Positions 55,890-64,000 of a stretch of DNA of 64,000 bases are shown one piece after another. Location: contig NZ_JAMXLY010000010.1 of assembly GCF_024054555.1 (NCBI RefSeq), positions 18,930-82,929 of the forward strand. Reading direction: 5' to 3'. The notes under the pieces are model-generated. The model saw only the letters and a list, made by a program, of their open reading frames with translations, was not told the DNA's origin and searched no databases. The DNA comes from Segatella cerevisiae (lineage in GTDB: Bacteria; Bacteroidota; Bacteroidia; Bacteroidales; Bacteroidaceae). The position numbers and the translations under genes are program-made. Numbering within the stretch: the first letter of the stretch is position 1; each line of letters opens with the position of its first letter.

Positions 55890-58244
55890 ATGTATAAGAT
55901 CCTCAAGAAAGAGCAATTCTCCGATAAGGTTTTTTGCTTGGAAGTAGAAGCTCCACTGATTGCTTCAAGTTGTAAACCTGGTAACTTTATTATTATTAGA
56001 GTTGACAATGTCAGTGAGCGTGTACCTTATACCATTGCCAAAGCTGATCCGGCAAAGGGCACTCTGACCCTTGTCGTTCAGGAGGTAGGTCTCTCCTCTA
56101 CTAAATTGTGCAATTTGAATGTTGGGGACAGTGTTCATGATATCGTGGGACCTTTGGGTAACCCTTCCGATATAGAGAATTATGGGACGGTGGTTTGTGC
56201 CGGAGGTGGCATCGGCATAGCAGCGATCCTTCCTATCCTGACAGCCTTGAAGAAAGCCGGCAACAAGGTGGTCTCTGTCCTCGCCGGCCGTACGAAGGAT
56301 CTTGTTATCATGGTAGATGACGTCAGACAATATTCCGATGAACTGATCATCATGACTGATGACGGGTCTTATGGTCAACAGGGCGTCGTCACAGTTGGGG
56401 TCGAAGAGGTCTTGAAACGTGAGCATGTCGACCGGGTAATTGCCATCGGTCCTCCGGTCATGATGAAGTTCACCTCTCTACTCGCCAAGAAATACAGTAT
56501 TCCTAATTTCGTTTCCTTGAATACGATCATGGTAGACGGTACGGGAATGTGCGGTGCCTGCCGCTTGACTATTGGCGGAAAGACAAAATTCGTCTGTATA
56601 GATGGCCCGGAGTTTGATGGGGATTTGGTCGACTGGGACGAGATGTTCAAGCGTATGGGGACATTCAAGAATGCCGAGCATGAGAAGATGGAAAACTACC
56701 AAAAACACTTGGACTCCGTCTCCCTTGACTCTGATGAGAAAAAGGCGGCAGTCATCACGATGGACGTGCGACCAACGGACGATCCTATCAGTGTGCTTAC
56801 TGACCGTAATGCACAGTGGCGTAAAGACTTGCGCTTTTCCATGAAACCAAAGGAACGGAATGCAATATCTCGAGTTATGATGCCGGAGTTGGATCCGGTT
56901 TATCGTGCTACGACCCGCCTTGAGGAAGTCGACCGTGGACTCACGAAAGAGATGGCACTGACTGAAGCCAAAAGGTGTCTGGATTGCGGAAAACCGACTT
57001 GTGTCGAGGGTTGTCCTGTAAGTATTAATATACCGTCATTCATCAAGAATATAGAGCGGGGCCAGTTTCTCGCTGCTGCCAAGGTATTGAAAGATACTTC
57101 AGCTTTGCCGGCAGTCTGCGGCCGTGTCTGCCCGCAGGAAAAACAGTGCGAGAGTAAGTGCATTCATCTGAGGATGGGTCAGAAAGCTGTTGCAATAGGT
57201 TATCTGGAACGTTTCGCTGCTGACTATGAGCGTGAGAGCGGAAAGGCTTCTGTTCCTGTCCTTGCCCCGGGAAACGGCATAAAAGTGGCAGTGGTAGGCT
57301 CAGGTCCTTCGGGATTGAGTTTTGCAGGCGATATGGTCAAGAAGGGATATGAGGTCTTTGTATTTGAAGCCCTTCATGAAATCGGCGGGGTTCTGAAGTA
57401 TGGCATACCTGAGTTCCGCCTGCCCAACCGTATCGTTGATGTCGAGGTGGAGAACCTCAGGAGAATGGGCGTCCATTTCCACACGGATTGCATTATCGGA
57501 AAGACGATCAAGATCGAAGAACTTGAATCCAAAGGTTTCAAAGGGATCTTCGTCGGGTCAGGTGCAGGACTCCCAAGTTTCATGAATATTCCCGGTGAGA
57601 ATCTCATCAATGTCATGAGTTCCAATGAATATCTGACACGCGTGAATTTGATGGATGCAGCGAACCCGTTGACGGATACCCCGATTAACATCGGAAAGAA
57701 GGTGATCGTCGTGGGCGGTGGCAATACAGCGATGGATTCGTGCAGGACGGCAAAGCGGCTTGGAGCAGATGTCACACTGGTTTACAGGCGCAGTGAGGCT
57801 GAGATGCCCGCCCGTCTGGAGGAAGTCAAGCATGCCAAGGAGGAAGGTATCCACTTCCTGACGCTGCATAATCCCAAATATTATCTTTCTGATGATAAAG
57901 ATCAGGTCAGGGCTGCCGTCCTGGATGTCATGGAACTCGGGGAACCTGACGACAGTGGCAGGCGAAGACCGGTTGCAACAGGCCAAACGGTTACTGTGGA
58001 TTGTGATCAGGTCATCGTGGCTATAGGTGTCTCTCCTAACCCACTTGTTCCCAAGTCGATAAAGGGACTGCAGTTGGGACGGAAGAATACGATTGTCGTC
58101 AATGATCAGATGCAGTCCAGCAGACCGGAAATCTATGCCGGTGGCGATATCGTCCGTGGCGGTGCTACTGTTATTTTGGCGATGGGCGACGGCAGGCGTG
58201 CTGCAGCCAGTATGGATATGAAACTCCAGGGGCAGGTGATCTGA
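55890..58244 (+). CDS. Fused NADH-dependent ferredoxin:NADP+ oxidoreductase-like protein (NfnA/NfnB, GltD-type)
   Basis: A 784-residue cytoplasmic flavo-iron-sulfur protein, started at ATG 55890 (MYKILKKEQFSDKVFCLEVEAP). Residues 1-about 280 are a ferredoxin-NADP reductase-like FAD/NAD(P) unit with a Cys cluster (DGTGMCGACRLTIGGKTKFVCIDG) for a [2Fe-2S] centre, as in the PyrK/NfnA type. Residues about 330-784 are an NfnB/glutamate-synthase small-subunit unit with cysteines for two [4Fe-4S] clusters (RCLDCGKPTCVEGCPVSIN and CGRVCPQEKQCESKC), an FAD motif VAVVGSGPSGLSFAGDM and NADP motif VIVVGGGNTAMDS. It may transfer electrons between NADH, NADPH and ferredoxin. Databases often label it bifunctional DHOD-B/glutamate synthase, which is probably misleading. 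Confidence 0.9.
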   Translation: MYKILKKEQFSDKVFCLEVEAPLIASSCKPGNFIIIRVDNVSERVPYTIAKADPAKGTLTLVVQEVGLSSTKLCNLNVGDSVHDIVGPLGNPSDIENYGTVVCAGGGIGIAAILPILTALKKAGNKVVSVLAGRTKDLVIMVDDVRQYSDELIIMTDDGSYGQQGVVTVGVEEVLKREHVDRVIAIGPPVMMKFTSLLAKKYSIPNFVSLNTIMVDGTGMCGACRLTIGGKTKFVCIDGPEFDGDLVDWDEMFKRMGTFKNAEHEKMENYQKHLDSVSLDSDEKKAAVITMDVRPTDDPISVLTDRNAQWRKDLRFSMKPKERNAISRVMMPELDPVYRATTRLEEVDRGLTKEMALTEAKRCLDCGKPTCVEGCPVSINIPSFIKNIERGQFLAAAKVLKDTSALPAVCGRVCPQEKQCESKCIHLRMGQKAVAIGYLERFAADYERESGKASVPVLAPGNGIKVAVVGSGPSGLSFAGDMVKKGYEVFVFEALHEIGGVLKYGIPEFRLPNRIVDVEVENLRRMGVHFHTDCIIGKTIKIEELESKGFKGIFVGSGAGLPSFMNIPGENLINVMSSNEYLTRVNLMDAANPLTDTPINIGKKVIVVGGGNTAMDSCRTAKRLGADVTLVYRRSEAEMPARLEEVKHAKEEGIHFLTLHNPKYYLSDDKDQVRAAVLDVMELGEPDDSGRRRPVATGQTVTVDCDQVIVAIGVSPNPLVPKSIKGLQLGRKNTIVVNDQMQSSRPEIYAGGDIVRGGATVILAMGDGRRAAASMDMKLQGQVI

Positions 58245-58391
58245 TTGATAGGGGATGTTTCGGAAGTCAGGTTCAAGGTACATTCATACTTTGAACCTGC
58301 CTTTGTTTTCAGGGTGTTTTTCCGGTTTCTTGTAGCGTGAAAGTGATCCGAAATAAAACCTAAAATGCTTGTTTATTTCCCTTACTTTTTG

Positions 58392-58399
58392 TATTTTTG
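58392..58399 (+). promoter_or_regulatory. -7 box for the nucleoside phosphorylase-mnmE operon
   Basis: It reads TATTTTTG, an exact match, 55 bases before the ATG. Confidence 0.6.
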
Positions 58400-58454
58400 T
58401 AGTTTCTTATTTATAAACACGTATCCATCTGAATACGATTAAAAGACAGAAACT

Positions 58455-59327
58455 ATGGCACAATATTTTGCAGAATCGGAATTGATCATCAATTCTGACG
58501 GTAGTATATTCCATTTGCATCTCACACCTGAACAATTGGCTGACAAGGTCATCCTTGTAGGTGATCCGGGACGGGTCAAACTCGTTTCTTCTCATTTTCA
58601 AACTGTAGAAAGTGAAGTCGAGAACCGGGAATTTCATTCCGTTACGGGTGAGTATAACGGCAAGCGCATGACGGTGATCAGTACGGGCATCGGATGTGAC
58701 AACATTGACATTGTCCTGAACGAACTGGATGCCTTGGCAAATATAGATTTCAAGACGCGTATGGTAAAGGATCATCTGCGCTCACTCACGATTGTCCGTG
58801 TCGGTACTTGTGGTGGTTTGCAGCCCAATACGCCTACGGGAACTTTCATTGCGAGTGTCAAGAGCATCGGTTTTGACGGATTGCTCAATTTCTATGCTGG
58901 CAGAGATAAGGCCAGTGACCTCGACTTTGAACGTGAGTTCAAGCGGCAGGTCAACTGGAATGAGAAGATCGGCAACCCGTATGTGGCTACAAGTAATCAG
59001 GCTCTCCTCAACCGTGTTGCTCAGAAAGATATGGTGAGAGGGGTGACGATTGCCTGCGGTGGTTTCTTCGGCCCTCAGGGACGTGAACTGCGTCTGCCTC
59101 TTGCAGATCCTAACTTGAATGAAAAAATAGAAAAATTTGAATACCAAGGACTTAAGATCACTAATTTCGAGATGGAGAGTTCTGCTGTAGAAGGTTTGTC
59201 GCAATTGATGGGTCATCAGGCACTCACCTGTTGCATGGTCATAGCCAACAGACTCGCCCGTAAAGCCAATGCCGGTTACAAGAATTCCATTGACGGATTA
59301 GTAAAATTGGTTTTGGATAGGATTTAA
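58455..59327 (+). CDS. Nucleoside (uridine-type) phosphorylase
   Basis: A 290-residue enzyme of the PNP_UDP_1 family that splits nucleosides with phosphate to base and ribose-1-phosphate. Landmarks: DKVILVGDPGRVKLVSSHF (phosphate site), STGIGCDNIDIVLNELDAL, IVRVGTCGGLQPNTPTGTF and the nucleoside-site FEMESSAVEGLSQLMGH. A uridine specificity is suggested by similarity to Udp, but this form is longer than E. coli Udp (about 253), so the substrate is not certain. Its stop codon is immediately followed by the mnmE ATG. Confidence 0.9.
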   Translation: MAQYFAESELIINSDGSIFHLHLTPEQLADKVILVGDPGRVKLVSSHFQTVESEVENREFHSVTGEYNGKRMTVISTGIGCDNIDIVLNELDALANIDFKTRMVKDHLRSLTIVRVGTCGGLQPNTPTGTFIASVKSIGFDGLLNFYAGRDKASDLDFEREFKRQVNWNEKIGNPYVATSNQALLNRVAQKDMVRGVTIACGGFFGPQGRELRLPLADPNLNEKIEKFEYQGLKITNFEMESSAVEGLSQLMGHQALTCCMVIANRLARKANAGYKNSIDGLVKLVLDRI

Positions 59328-60689
59328 ATGGATAACGATACGATTTGTGCCCTGGCTACTGCAGCGGGAGGAGCCATAGGGATTATTCGGGTAAGTGGAA
59401 AGGAAGCTATTGCCATAACAGACCGGATATTCCGTCCTGCAGGTATCAAGTCTTTATCTGAGGCTGCAGCGAATACCGTCCATTATGGAGAGATAATCGA
59501 TCAGAACAAGCAGGTTGTTGACGATGTTCTGGTCAGCGTGTTCCGTGCGCCTCACAGTTATACAGGTGAGGATTCCACTGAGATCTCCTGTCATGGCAGC
59601 CGGTATGTTCTCGGTCAGGTATTGAAACTGTTGATTGACAATGGTTGCCGTCAGGCTGGTCCTGGGGAGTATACACGTCGGGCTTATTTGAATGGGAAAA
59701 TGGATCTCAGTCAGGCAGAAGCTGTCGCTGATTTGGTCGCTGCTACCAACAGGGCTTCACATCACTTGGCAATTAGTCAACTTAAAGGTCATTTCAGTAG
59801 TGAGTTAGGTAAATTGCGAGAACAATTACTTAAAATGACTTCCTTGGTTGAACTCGAACTTGATTTCAGTGATCATGAGGACCTTGAGTTTGCTGATCGA
59901 AGCCAACTCAAACAATTGGCACAGACGATTGACGAGAATATTACCCGACTTGCCCGTTCTTTTGAAACAGGTAATGCGCTTAAGAATGGCATTCCCGTGG
60001 CTATTGTCGGCAAGACGAATGTCGGTAAGAGCACACTGCTCAACCAACTCCTTCATGAGGATAAGGCGATCGTCAGTGATATAGACGGGACGACTCGTGA
60101 TGCTATTGAAGATACCACTGAGATACATGGTCTCACTTTTAGGTTCATTGATACTGCCGGACTTCGGAAAACGGATGATCAGGTAGAGAAACTGGGCATA
60201 GAACTGACTTATAAGAAGATTGAAGAAGCTGCCATTGTCTTATGGATTGTGGATTGCCAACCTTCAGACCGCGAAATAGAAGACATCCGGTCTCGCACCA
60301 AAGGAAAGTCCTTGATACTCGTCCGCAATAAGATAGATAAGGACAGTAGTTCTGTCAAGGTCCCTCCTACTATCCCTGTCGTTTTACTCAGTGCCAAGAC
60401 TGGTACCCATATTCCGGATTTGGAGGAGAAACTATATGTTGCTGCGAATATACCTGAAATAAATGAGAATACGGTCATAGTGACCAGTGCACGGCACTAT
60501 AATGCACTGATGGCCGGAAAGGAAAGCATCGAGCGGGTGCTACAGGGTTTAAAAGACAATTTGAGTGGTGATCTCTTGTCAGAGGACCTGCGGATATGCC
60601 TGAATCAACTCGGTGAAATTACGGGTGGTCAAATCACCCCTGCAGAAGTCTTGAACAACATCTTCAAGCATTTCTGCATCGGAAAATAA
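59328..60689 (+). CDS. mnmE: tRNA uridine-5-carboxymethylaminomethyl(34) synthesis GTPase
   Basis: This 453-residue GTPase, with MnmG, modifies U34 of tRNAs. The N-terminal folate-binding domain (TICALATAAGGAIGIIRVSG, HSYTGEDSTEISCHGS, PGEYTRRAYLNGKMDLSQAEAVADL) is followed by a helical domain and the G domain: G1 GKTNVGKSTLL, G3 DTAGLR, G4 RNKIDKD, with EDTTEIH between. It ends in FCIGK, the conserved C-terminal motif with catalytic Cys. No gap from the phosphorylase gene. Its 3' flank is the junction with the integrated element. Confidence 0.97.
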   Translation: MDNDTICALATAAGGAIGIIRVSGKEAIAITDRIFRPAGIKSLSEAAANTVHYGEIIDQNKQVVDDVLVSVFRAPHSYTGEDSTEISCHGSRYVLGQVLKLLIDNGCRQAGPGEYTRRAYLNGKMDLSQAEAVADLVAATNRASHHLAISQLKGHFSSELGKLREQLLKMTSLVELELDFSDHEDLEFADRSQLKQLAQTIDENITRLARSFETGNALKNGIPVAIVGKTNVGKSTLLNQLLHEDKAIVSDIDGTTRDAIEDTTEIHGLTFRFIDTAGLRKTDDQVEKLGIELTYKKIEEAAIVLWIVDCQPSDREIEDIRSRTKGKSLILVRNKIDKDSSSVKVPPTIPVVLLSAKTGTHIPDLEEKLYVAANIPEINENTVIVTSARHYNALMAGKESIERVLQGLKDNLSGDLLSEDLRICLNQLGEITGGQITPAEVLNNIFKHFCIGK

Positions 60690-60722
60690 TTGCCCATTAA
60701 TATCGATTACTATCCATTACTA

Positions 60723-60764
60723 AAATAGTGTAAAGTGTTTGATTTATAACACTTTACACTATTT
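60723..60764. terminator. Long perfect hairpin downstream of mnmE
   Basis: A 17-bp perfect stem (60723-60739 with 60748-60764, arm AAATAGTGTAAAGTGTT) with an 8-nt loop lies 33 bp after the mnmE stop. It may act as a terminator or be part of an attachment region. Confidence 0.7.
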
Positions 60765-60770
60765 CACTTT

Positions 60771-60802
60771 AAACACTATCTGCTTGATAGTGTTTCTTTT
60801 TG
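60771..60802 (+). terminator. Second hairpin with T tract
   Basis: The 10-bp stem AAACACTATC/GATAGTGTTT with TGCTT loop is followed by CTTTTTG. It shares the ACACTA/TAGTGT word with the preceding hairpin. Confidence 0.75.
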
Positions 60803-60886
60803 CCCTATTTCTTGTACCCTATTTGTACCGTTGATTTTTTCTTGACATTAAAAATTGCTCTCAAAAACGTCATTCAAGGGAACGAT

Positions 60887-61008
60887 GAGACGCTATGAGA
60901 TTTTGACAAATGTGTTATTGAAGGGCATGGTGAGACGCTATGAGATTACATGTGTCGTCATCAAAGGTTCTAGTGAGACGCTATGAGAAAATGTGAGACG
61001 ATATGAGA
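60887..61008 (+). repeat. Four direct repeats GAGACGCTATGAGA
   Basis: The 14-bp core occurs at 60887-60900, 60932-60945, 60975-60988 and, with one change (GAGACGATATGAGA), 60995-61008. Start-to-start spacings are 45, 43 and 20 bp, roughly whole helical turns. The last copy ends 37 bp before the ATG of the four-HTH protein, a place expected for an operator or for recombination accessory sites. Confidence 0.9.
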
Positions 61009-61045
61009 CAAAAAAGGTGACTTAGATAACAAATTTTTTACAAAA

Positions 61046-61975
61046 ATGGACATTAAAAGAACGTGTGAATGGTGTGGAAGGGACTTCGTTGCCCACACTT
61101 TGACGACCCGATTTTGCTCCAAAAAGTGCATGAGAGCGTCATACAAGCACCAACAGAGACAAAAAAAAATGGAGCAGTATGAATATGATGAGGAGGTAAA
61201 GGATACCAATTCTCAAATTCAAAATATTGATGGGAGGCCTTACCTTTCGCCCACAGAAGCAGGGATCCTGCTTGGCATAAGCCGTGCGACATGTTATAGA
61301 TACCTACAATCTCAACTAATTCCGGCCCTTCAAATTCTGGGACATACCATTATCAGAAGAAGCGATGTAGAGCGTTTGTTTGATAATGCCCCACAATATC
61401 GTAAGCGTGTAAACCAATTAGGGCGTAAACCAACTTCCAAGCATTATACTATGCGTCAGATTATGGAGCGATACAACATTAGTAAGAAGATGGCAATGAA
61501 CCGTCTTGCCAAATTCCCTATTACAAAGTTTTATCAGGGCCGTAATGTCTACTATAGTAAAGAGGATGTAGAAAAGTATTTTGCTAATCTACTTGTAAAC
61601 TTCTCCCCTTTCGATTACTACACAATTGACCAGATTATGAAGAAATTCCAAATGTCACATGCTGCAGTACTGTCATTTGTCATGCGACATCATATTCCTC
61701 GTCTGACCCATGGTAAAGAACGCTACTACTCCAAGCTTCATATAGACAATCTTAAAGGCCTCAATAATGGCATAGAAAATTCGAACTACTATACCAAAGA
61801 AGAAATAACGAAGAAGTATGGTTTGACAAAAGACCAGATTTCTTATATCTTTAAACGCTATGATATTCCAAGAATTAAAGTCGGCAGTTATATTAGAATC
61901 TCCAGGATCGAATTTGACAAAGTTTTGTTAGAAAAAAAGAATGGAGATTTTCATATTTTTGTTGCCAAGGATTAG
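61046..61975 (+). CDS. Zinc-finger protein with four helix-turn-helix (excisionase-like) domains
   Basis: A 309-residue DNA-binding protein. Cys7, Cys10, Cys24 and Cys28 (CEWCGRDF ... RFCSKKC) form a treble-clef-like zinc site. Four successive HTH_17/MerR-like modules follow at about 66-112, 133-179, 191-236 and 248-294, each of the form YxTxxQIxxxYxIS... ending in a winged phrase such as GRNVYYSKEDVEKYF. Such modules are typical of excisionases and recombination directionality factors, usually with a single HTH. It directly precedes the integrase (104 bp to the start I use) and follows four DNA repeats. A role in excision control or autoregulation is inferred. Confidence 0.8.
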   Translation: MDIKRTCEWCGRDFVAHTLTTRFCSKKCMRASYKHQQRQKKMEQYEYDEEVKDTNSQIQNIDGRPYLSPTEAGILLGISRATCYRYLQSQLIPALQILGHTIIRRSDVERLFDNAPQYRKRVNQLGRKPTSKHYTMRQIMERYNISKKMAMNRLAKFPITKFYQGRNVYYSKEDVEKYFANLLVNFSPFDYYTIDQIMKKFQMSHAAVLSFVMRHHIPRLTHGKERYYSKLHIDNLKGLNNGIENSNYYTKEEITKKYGLTKDQISYIFKRYDIPRIKVGSYIRISRIEFDKVLLEKKNGDFHIFVAKD

Positions 61976-62079
61976 TAAATAACGGCATATTTTCGGTTTG
62001 CAGTAGAGTAACAACAGTTTAAGATTGCTCTATGAATAAACTGGTTAAATTTGTAAGTAATAATTTTAAAAAGGGAATT

Positions 62080-63189
62080 ATGTATAAATCATGTACCAAA
62101 GTAACATTACGTCAGCGTCCTATCAGCAAAGGGATGTTTTCTCTTTATCTGGATTATTATCCGGCCTTCAGAAATCCATATACCTTGAAGATGCAACGCA
62201 GAGAATATCTTGGCATTTATATCTATGCCAAGCCAAAGAATAAGATAGAACGTGAATATAATGAAGAAATGTTGGAAAAATCGGAAGTTATTCGCTGTCG
62301 CCGCAGTGTAGCTCTTATAAATAATGATCTTGACTGCTTTAACAAATTTCATCTGAAGGAAGACTTCCTGGCCTACTATAAGAAAATATGCTGGAAAAAA
62401 GACCAAAAATGGGATATAGTCTATGAACATTTTTATGATTTTTGCGGTGGAACATGTACGTTTGGGGATATAAATCAGTCTTTCTGCAATAAATTTAAAG
62501 AGTATCTTCTTTCCAAAGCCAATAAAAATGGCACATTCCATACTATCAGTCAGAATTCTGCTGCGAGTTACTGGTCCACTTTTAGGGCATTATTGAAGAT
62601 TGCTTATCATAGTAAAATGATAGATGAAAATATCAATGATTTCTTGGAAAAAATTGATACAGAGGATGTTCACAAAGAATATCTTACCCTTGAAGAGCTT
62701 AAAAAGCTAGCCAGAACTCCTTGTAAGATCGATGTTCTTAAACGTGCTTCACTTTTTTCATGCCTTACAGGTCTTCGCATAAGTGATGTGATGAATCTTA
62801 AGTGGGAAAATATTGAGAAAGCTTCTGAGGGCGGTTATTGCATGCGTATAACCACAATCAAAACCAAATCTGTAGCCACTCTTCCTATCAGTGATGAAGC
62901 TTTCGAACTTTGTGGGCAACAAAAGGCAATAGGAACTGTTTTTAAAGGCATGAAACGCTGTTTTTGCCAGGTGCCTCTTCAAAACTGGCTGAAAGATGCC
63001 GGTATTACCAAGCATATTACCTTTCATTGTTTCAGACACACCTTTGCTACACTTCAGATAGCGGAAGGTACTGATATTTATACGGTCAGTAAAATGCTTA
63101 CCCATAGAAATGTATCTACAACACAAATCTATGCTGACCTTGTAGATGAGAAAAAGCGAGAGTCTGCAAATAAAATATCACTTAAATAG
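62080..63189 (+). CDS. Tyrosine-type site-specific integrase
   Basis: A phage-type recombinase of 369 residues from ATG 62080 (MYKSCTKVTLRQRPISKGMFSLYLDYYPAF), where homologues usually begin; ATG 62032 is in frame and would add 16 residues. The N-terminal arm-binding and core-binding SAM-like domains reach about residue 195. The catalytic set is complete: Arg in TGLRISD, Lys in TTIKTKS, HCFRHTFA (His and Arg), His in LTHRNVS and the nucleophile Tyr in TTQIYADL. It would integrate and excise the element starting after mnmE. The attachment core is not identified. Confidence 0.92.
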   Translation: MYKSCTKVTLRQRPISKGMFSLYLDYYPAFRNPYTLKMQRREYLGIYIYAKPKNKIEREYNEEMLEKSEVIRCRRSVALINNDLDCFNKFHLKEDFLAYYKKICWKKDQKWDIVYEHFYDFCGGTCTFGDINQSFCNKFKEYLLSKANKNGTFHTISQNSAASYWSTFRALLKIAYHSKMIDENINDFLEKIDTEDVHKEYLTLEELKKLARTPCKIDVLKRASLFSCLTGLRISDVMNLKWENIEKASEGGYCMRITTIKTKSVATLPISDEAFELCGQQKAIGTVFKGMKRCFCQVPLQNWLKDAGITKHITFHCFRHTFATLQIAEGTDIYTVSKMLTHRNVSTTQIYADLVDEKKRESANKISLK

Positions 63190-63300
63190 AATATACAATA
63201 AACTACAATAATAGTGTGTAAATCAATGTAATATCATCTTTTGTGCACTATTTATTGTTAAAACTTATTCTCAAATATCAGTAATTAGCACAGAAATATT

Positions 63301-63308
63301 TAAGTTTG
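63301..63308 (+). promoter_or_regulatory. -7 box before the partial membrane protein gene
   Basis: It reads TAAGTTTG, an exact match, 18 bases before the ATG at 63327. Confidence 0.5.
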
Positions 63309-63326
63309 TGCAAAAGAAATGCTGAT

Positions 63327-64000
63327 ATGGATAAGAAGAAATTAGTTAAATGCACACGTTATGCTGATAATACTATCATGCTGTTGATGGTGTTAGGATT
63401 CATACAGCTGGATATTCTTGGAATTCTGTATTGCAGGGAAAAAGGGGCATATATACAGACTGTCTTTAGAATGTCTTCACTGACTACTGTCTTCCTTTCC
63501 AGTTCATCCATTTTAAGCCTGCTCCTTTGTCTTGGCTTAATTTGTATGTTTGTCCATAAAGTAGTATTCTGTAAATTTCATCTTGGAATACATTCTGCTT
63601 TAGAAGAAAGTACTAGAATCTTTCGATCTGAATTTAGTTTTATCCCTATTCATGCAGAAATTGATGATAGATCAAAGAAACGCAAGCAACAACTGATAGA
63701 ACTTTTTTGTGTACTTATTCAAAAATTTGTGGCTTCTCATTTGAGTTCTAATGAAGATGCTCATATCTTACTTCTTGATATAAAGAAGGTCATTGAGAAC
63801 GATACCATAGACATTGATCTTGTTCCTGTAAGCAACAGAAATCTTTCAAGAGAAGATATCTATCATTTGGGTTATCATGTAAAATATTATCTGTGTAAGG
63901 ATAATAACTTTGGTGCGAATTTTATTTATCGTGTATTTCATCAAGAGTTTCAGAATCATGCTGGAAAAGAAAGTGTGCGATGTTCTTCCATCTGTCGAAA
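63327..64000 (+). CDS. Two-TM membrane protein of the integrated element, 3' end outside window
   Basis: The frame from ATG 63327 is open to the window edge (224 residues). Two hydrophobic helices (about 17-35, IMLLMVLGFIQLDILGILY, and about 51-75, SLTTVFLSSSSILSLLLCLGLICMF) are followed by a cytoplasmic or external part rich in Lys, His and Cys. No family is recognised. It is the first apparent cargo or transfer gene after the integrase, with its own promoter-like box. The function cannot be stated. Confidence 0.65.
   Translation, partial: MDKKKLVKCTRYADNTIMLLMVLGFIQLDILGILYCREKGAYIQTVFRMSSLTTVFLSSSSILSLLLCLGLICMFVHKVVFCKFHLGIHSALEESTRIFRSEFSFIPIHAEIDDRSKKRKQQLIELFCVLIQKFVASHLSSNEDAHILLLDIKKVIENDTIDIDLVPVSNRNLSREDIYHLGYHVKYYLCKDNNFGANFIYRVFHQEFQNHAGKESVRCSSICR

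Larger units (their letters stand above)
60690..61045. other. Element left-end region: hairpins and direct repeats
   Basis: These 356 bp between mnmE and the HTH gene hold two strong hairpins (60723-60764, 60771-60795), a short repeat of CCCTATTT (60812-60830) and four 14-bp direct repeats (60887-61008). No gene was seen. It probably contains the mnmE terminator, the attachment site and element control sites. Confidence 0.6.

Noticed and set aside
60812..60840. CCCTATTT repeat as a CTnDOT-type attachment core
   Set aside because: It does not match the GTAnnTTTGC core of CTnDOT-like elements, and without the right end no direct repeat can be confirmed.

Overview
The window looks like chromosome of a Bacteroidales bacterium, most likely Prevotella or a close relative. 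Three things point there: many genes are preceded by the Bacteroidota sigma-ABfr -7 box TAnnTTTG with few Shine-Dalgarno sites; the gene content is typical of the group (DUF4270 lipoprotein and half-length GT5 protein divergent from panC-panD, fused NfnA/B-type oxidoreductase, DUF5112/DUF5113-type kinase, archaeal-type ProRS); and two tRNAs lack an encoded CCA. Identifications rest on recognised motifs only; no database search was run.

Layout. 1-4920 (minus): valS, a clostripain-family lipoprotein and a GYF_2 membrane protein cut by the window edge. 5226-7674 (plus): mazG, a small lipoprotein, ribonuclease Z. 7856-10882 (plus): L,D-transpeptidase lipoprotein, ECF sigma factor, putative anti-sigma protein and a small periplasmic protein, probably one envelope-stress operon. 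11043-18947: purine permease, NudC, 5'-nucleotidase, a short J-domain protein, a zinc-ribbon membrane protein, a GH25 muramidase and an unknown protein. 19309-24021: a hexuronate cluster with uxaA and a LacI-type regulator divergent from kdgK-eda; operator-like palindromes lie between them. 24126-29057: a very large double-module sensor kinase, its response regulator and a short AbgT-like membrane protein, followed by 900 noncoding bases full of repeats.

29964-49572 is mostly core genes: rpsA, proS, an OmpA lipoprotein with mtgA, a UvrD-type helicase, DUF4270, a GT5 half-protein, panC-panD, tRNA-Tyr and tRNA-Val, a TIGR02757 protein, a PAP2-barrel fusion, a four-domain CoA-disulfide reductase/rhodanese/TusA/DsrE protein, flavodoxin and enolase. 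49970-53516 is a small accessory stretch: a YgbA-like protein, HU, an AT-rich lipoprotein of unknown function, a Phd/YoeB pair whose toxin is frameshifted in an A7 tract, and a probable small RNA with a 132-nt cytosine-free stretch. 53517-60689 returns to core genes: rplU, rpmA, serS, NfnAB-type fusion, nucleoside phosphorylase, mnmE.

Directly after mnmE, 60690-64000 appears to be the left end of an integrated element. It has strong hairpins, four copies of a 14-bp repeat, a protein with a treble-clef zinc site plus four helix-turn-helix domains, a complete tyrosine recombinase and the start of an unknown membrane protein. The right end is outside the window.

The observations most worth pursuing are the kinase whose two halves appear to have complementary missing parts, the pairing of four HTH domains with four upstream DNA repeats, the cytosine-free transcript, and the slippage-prone YoeB toxin.
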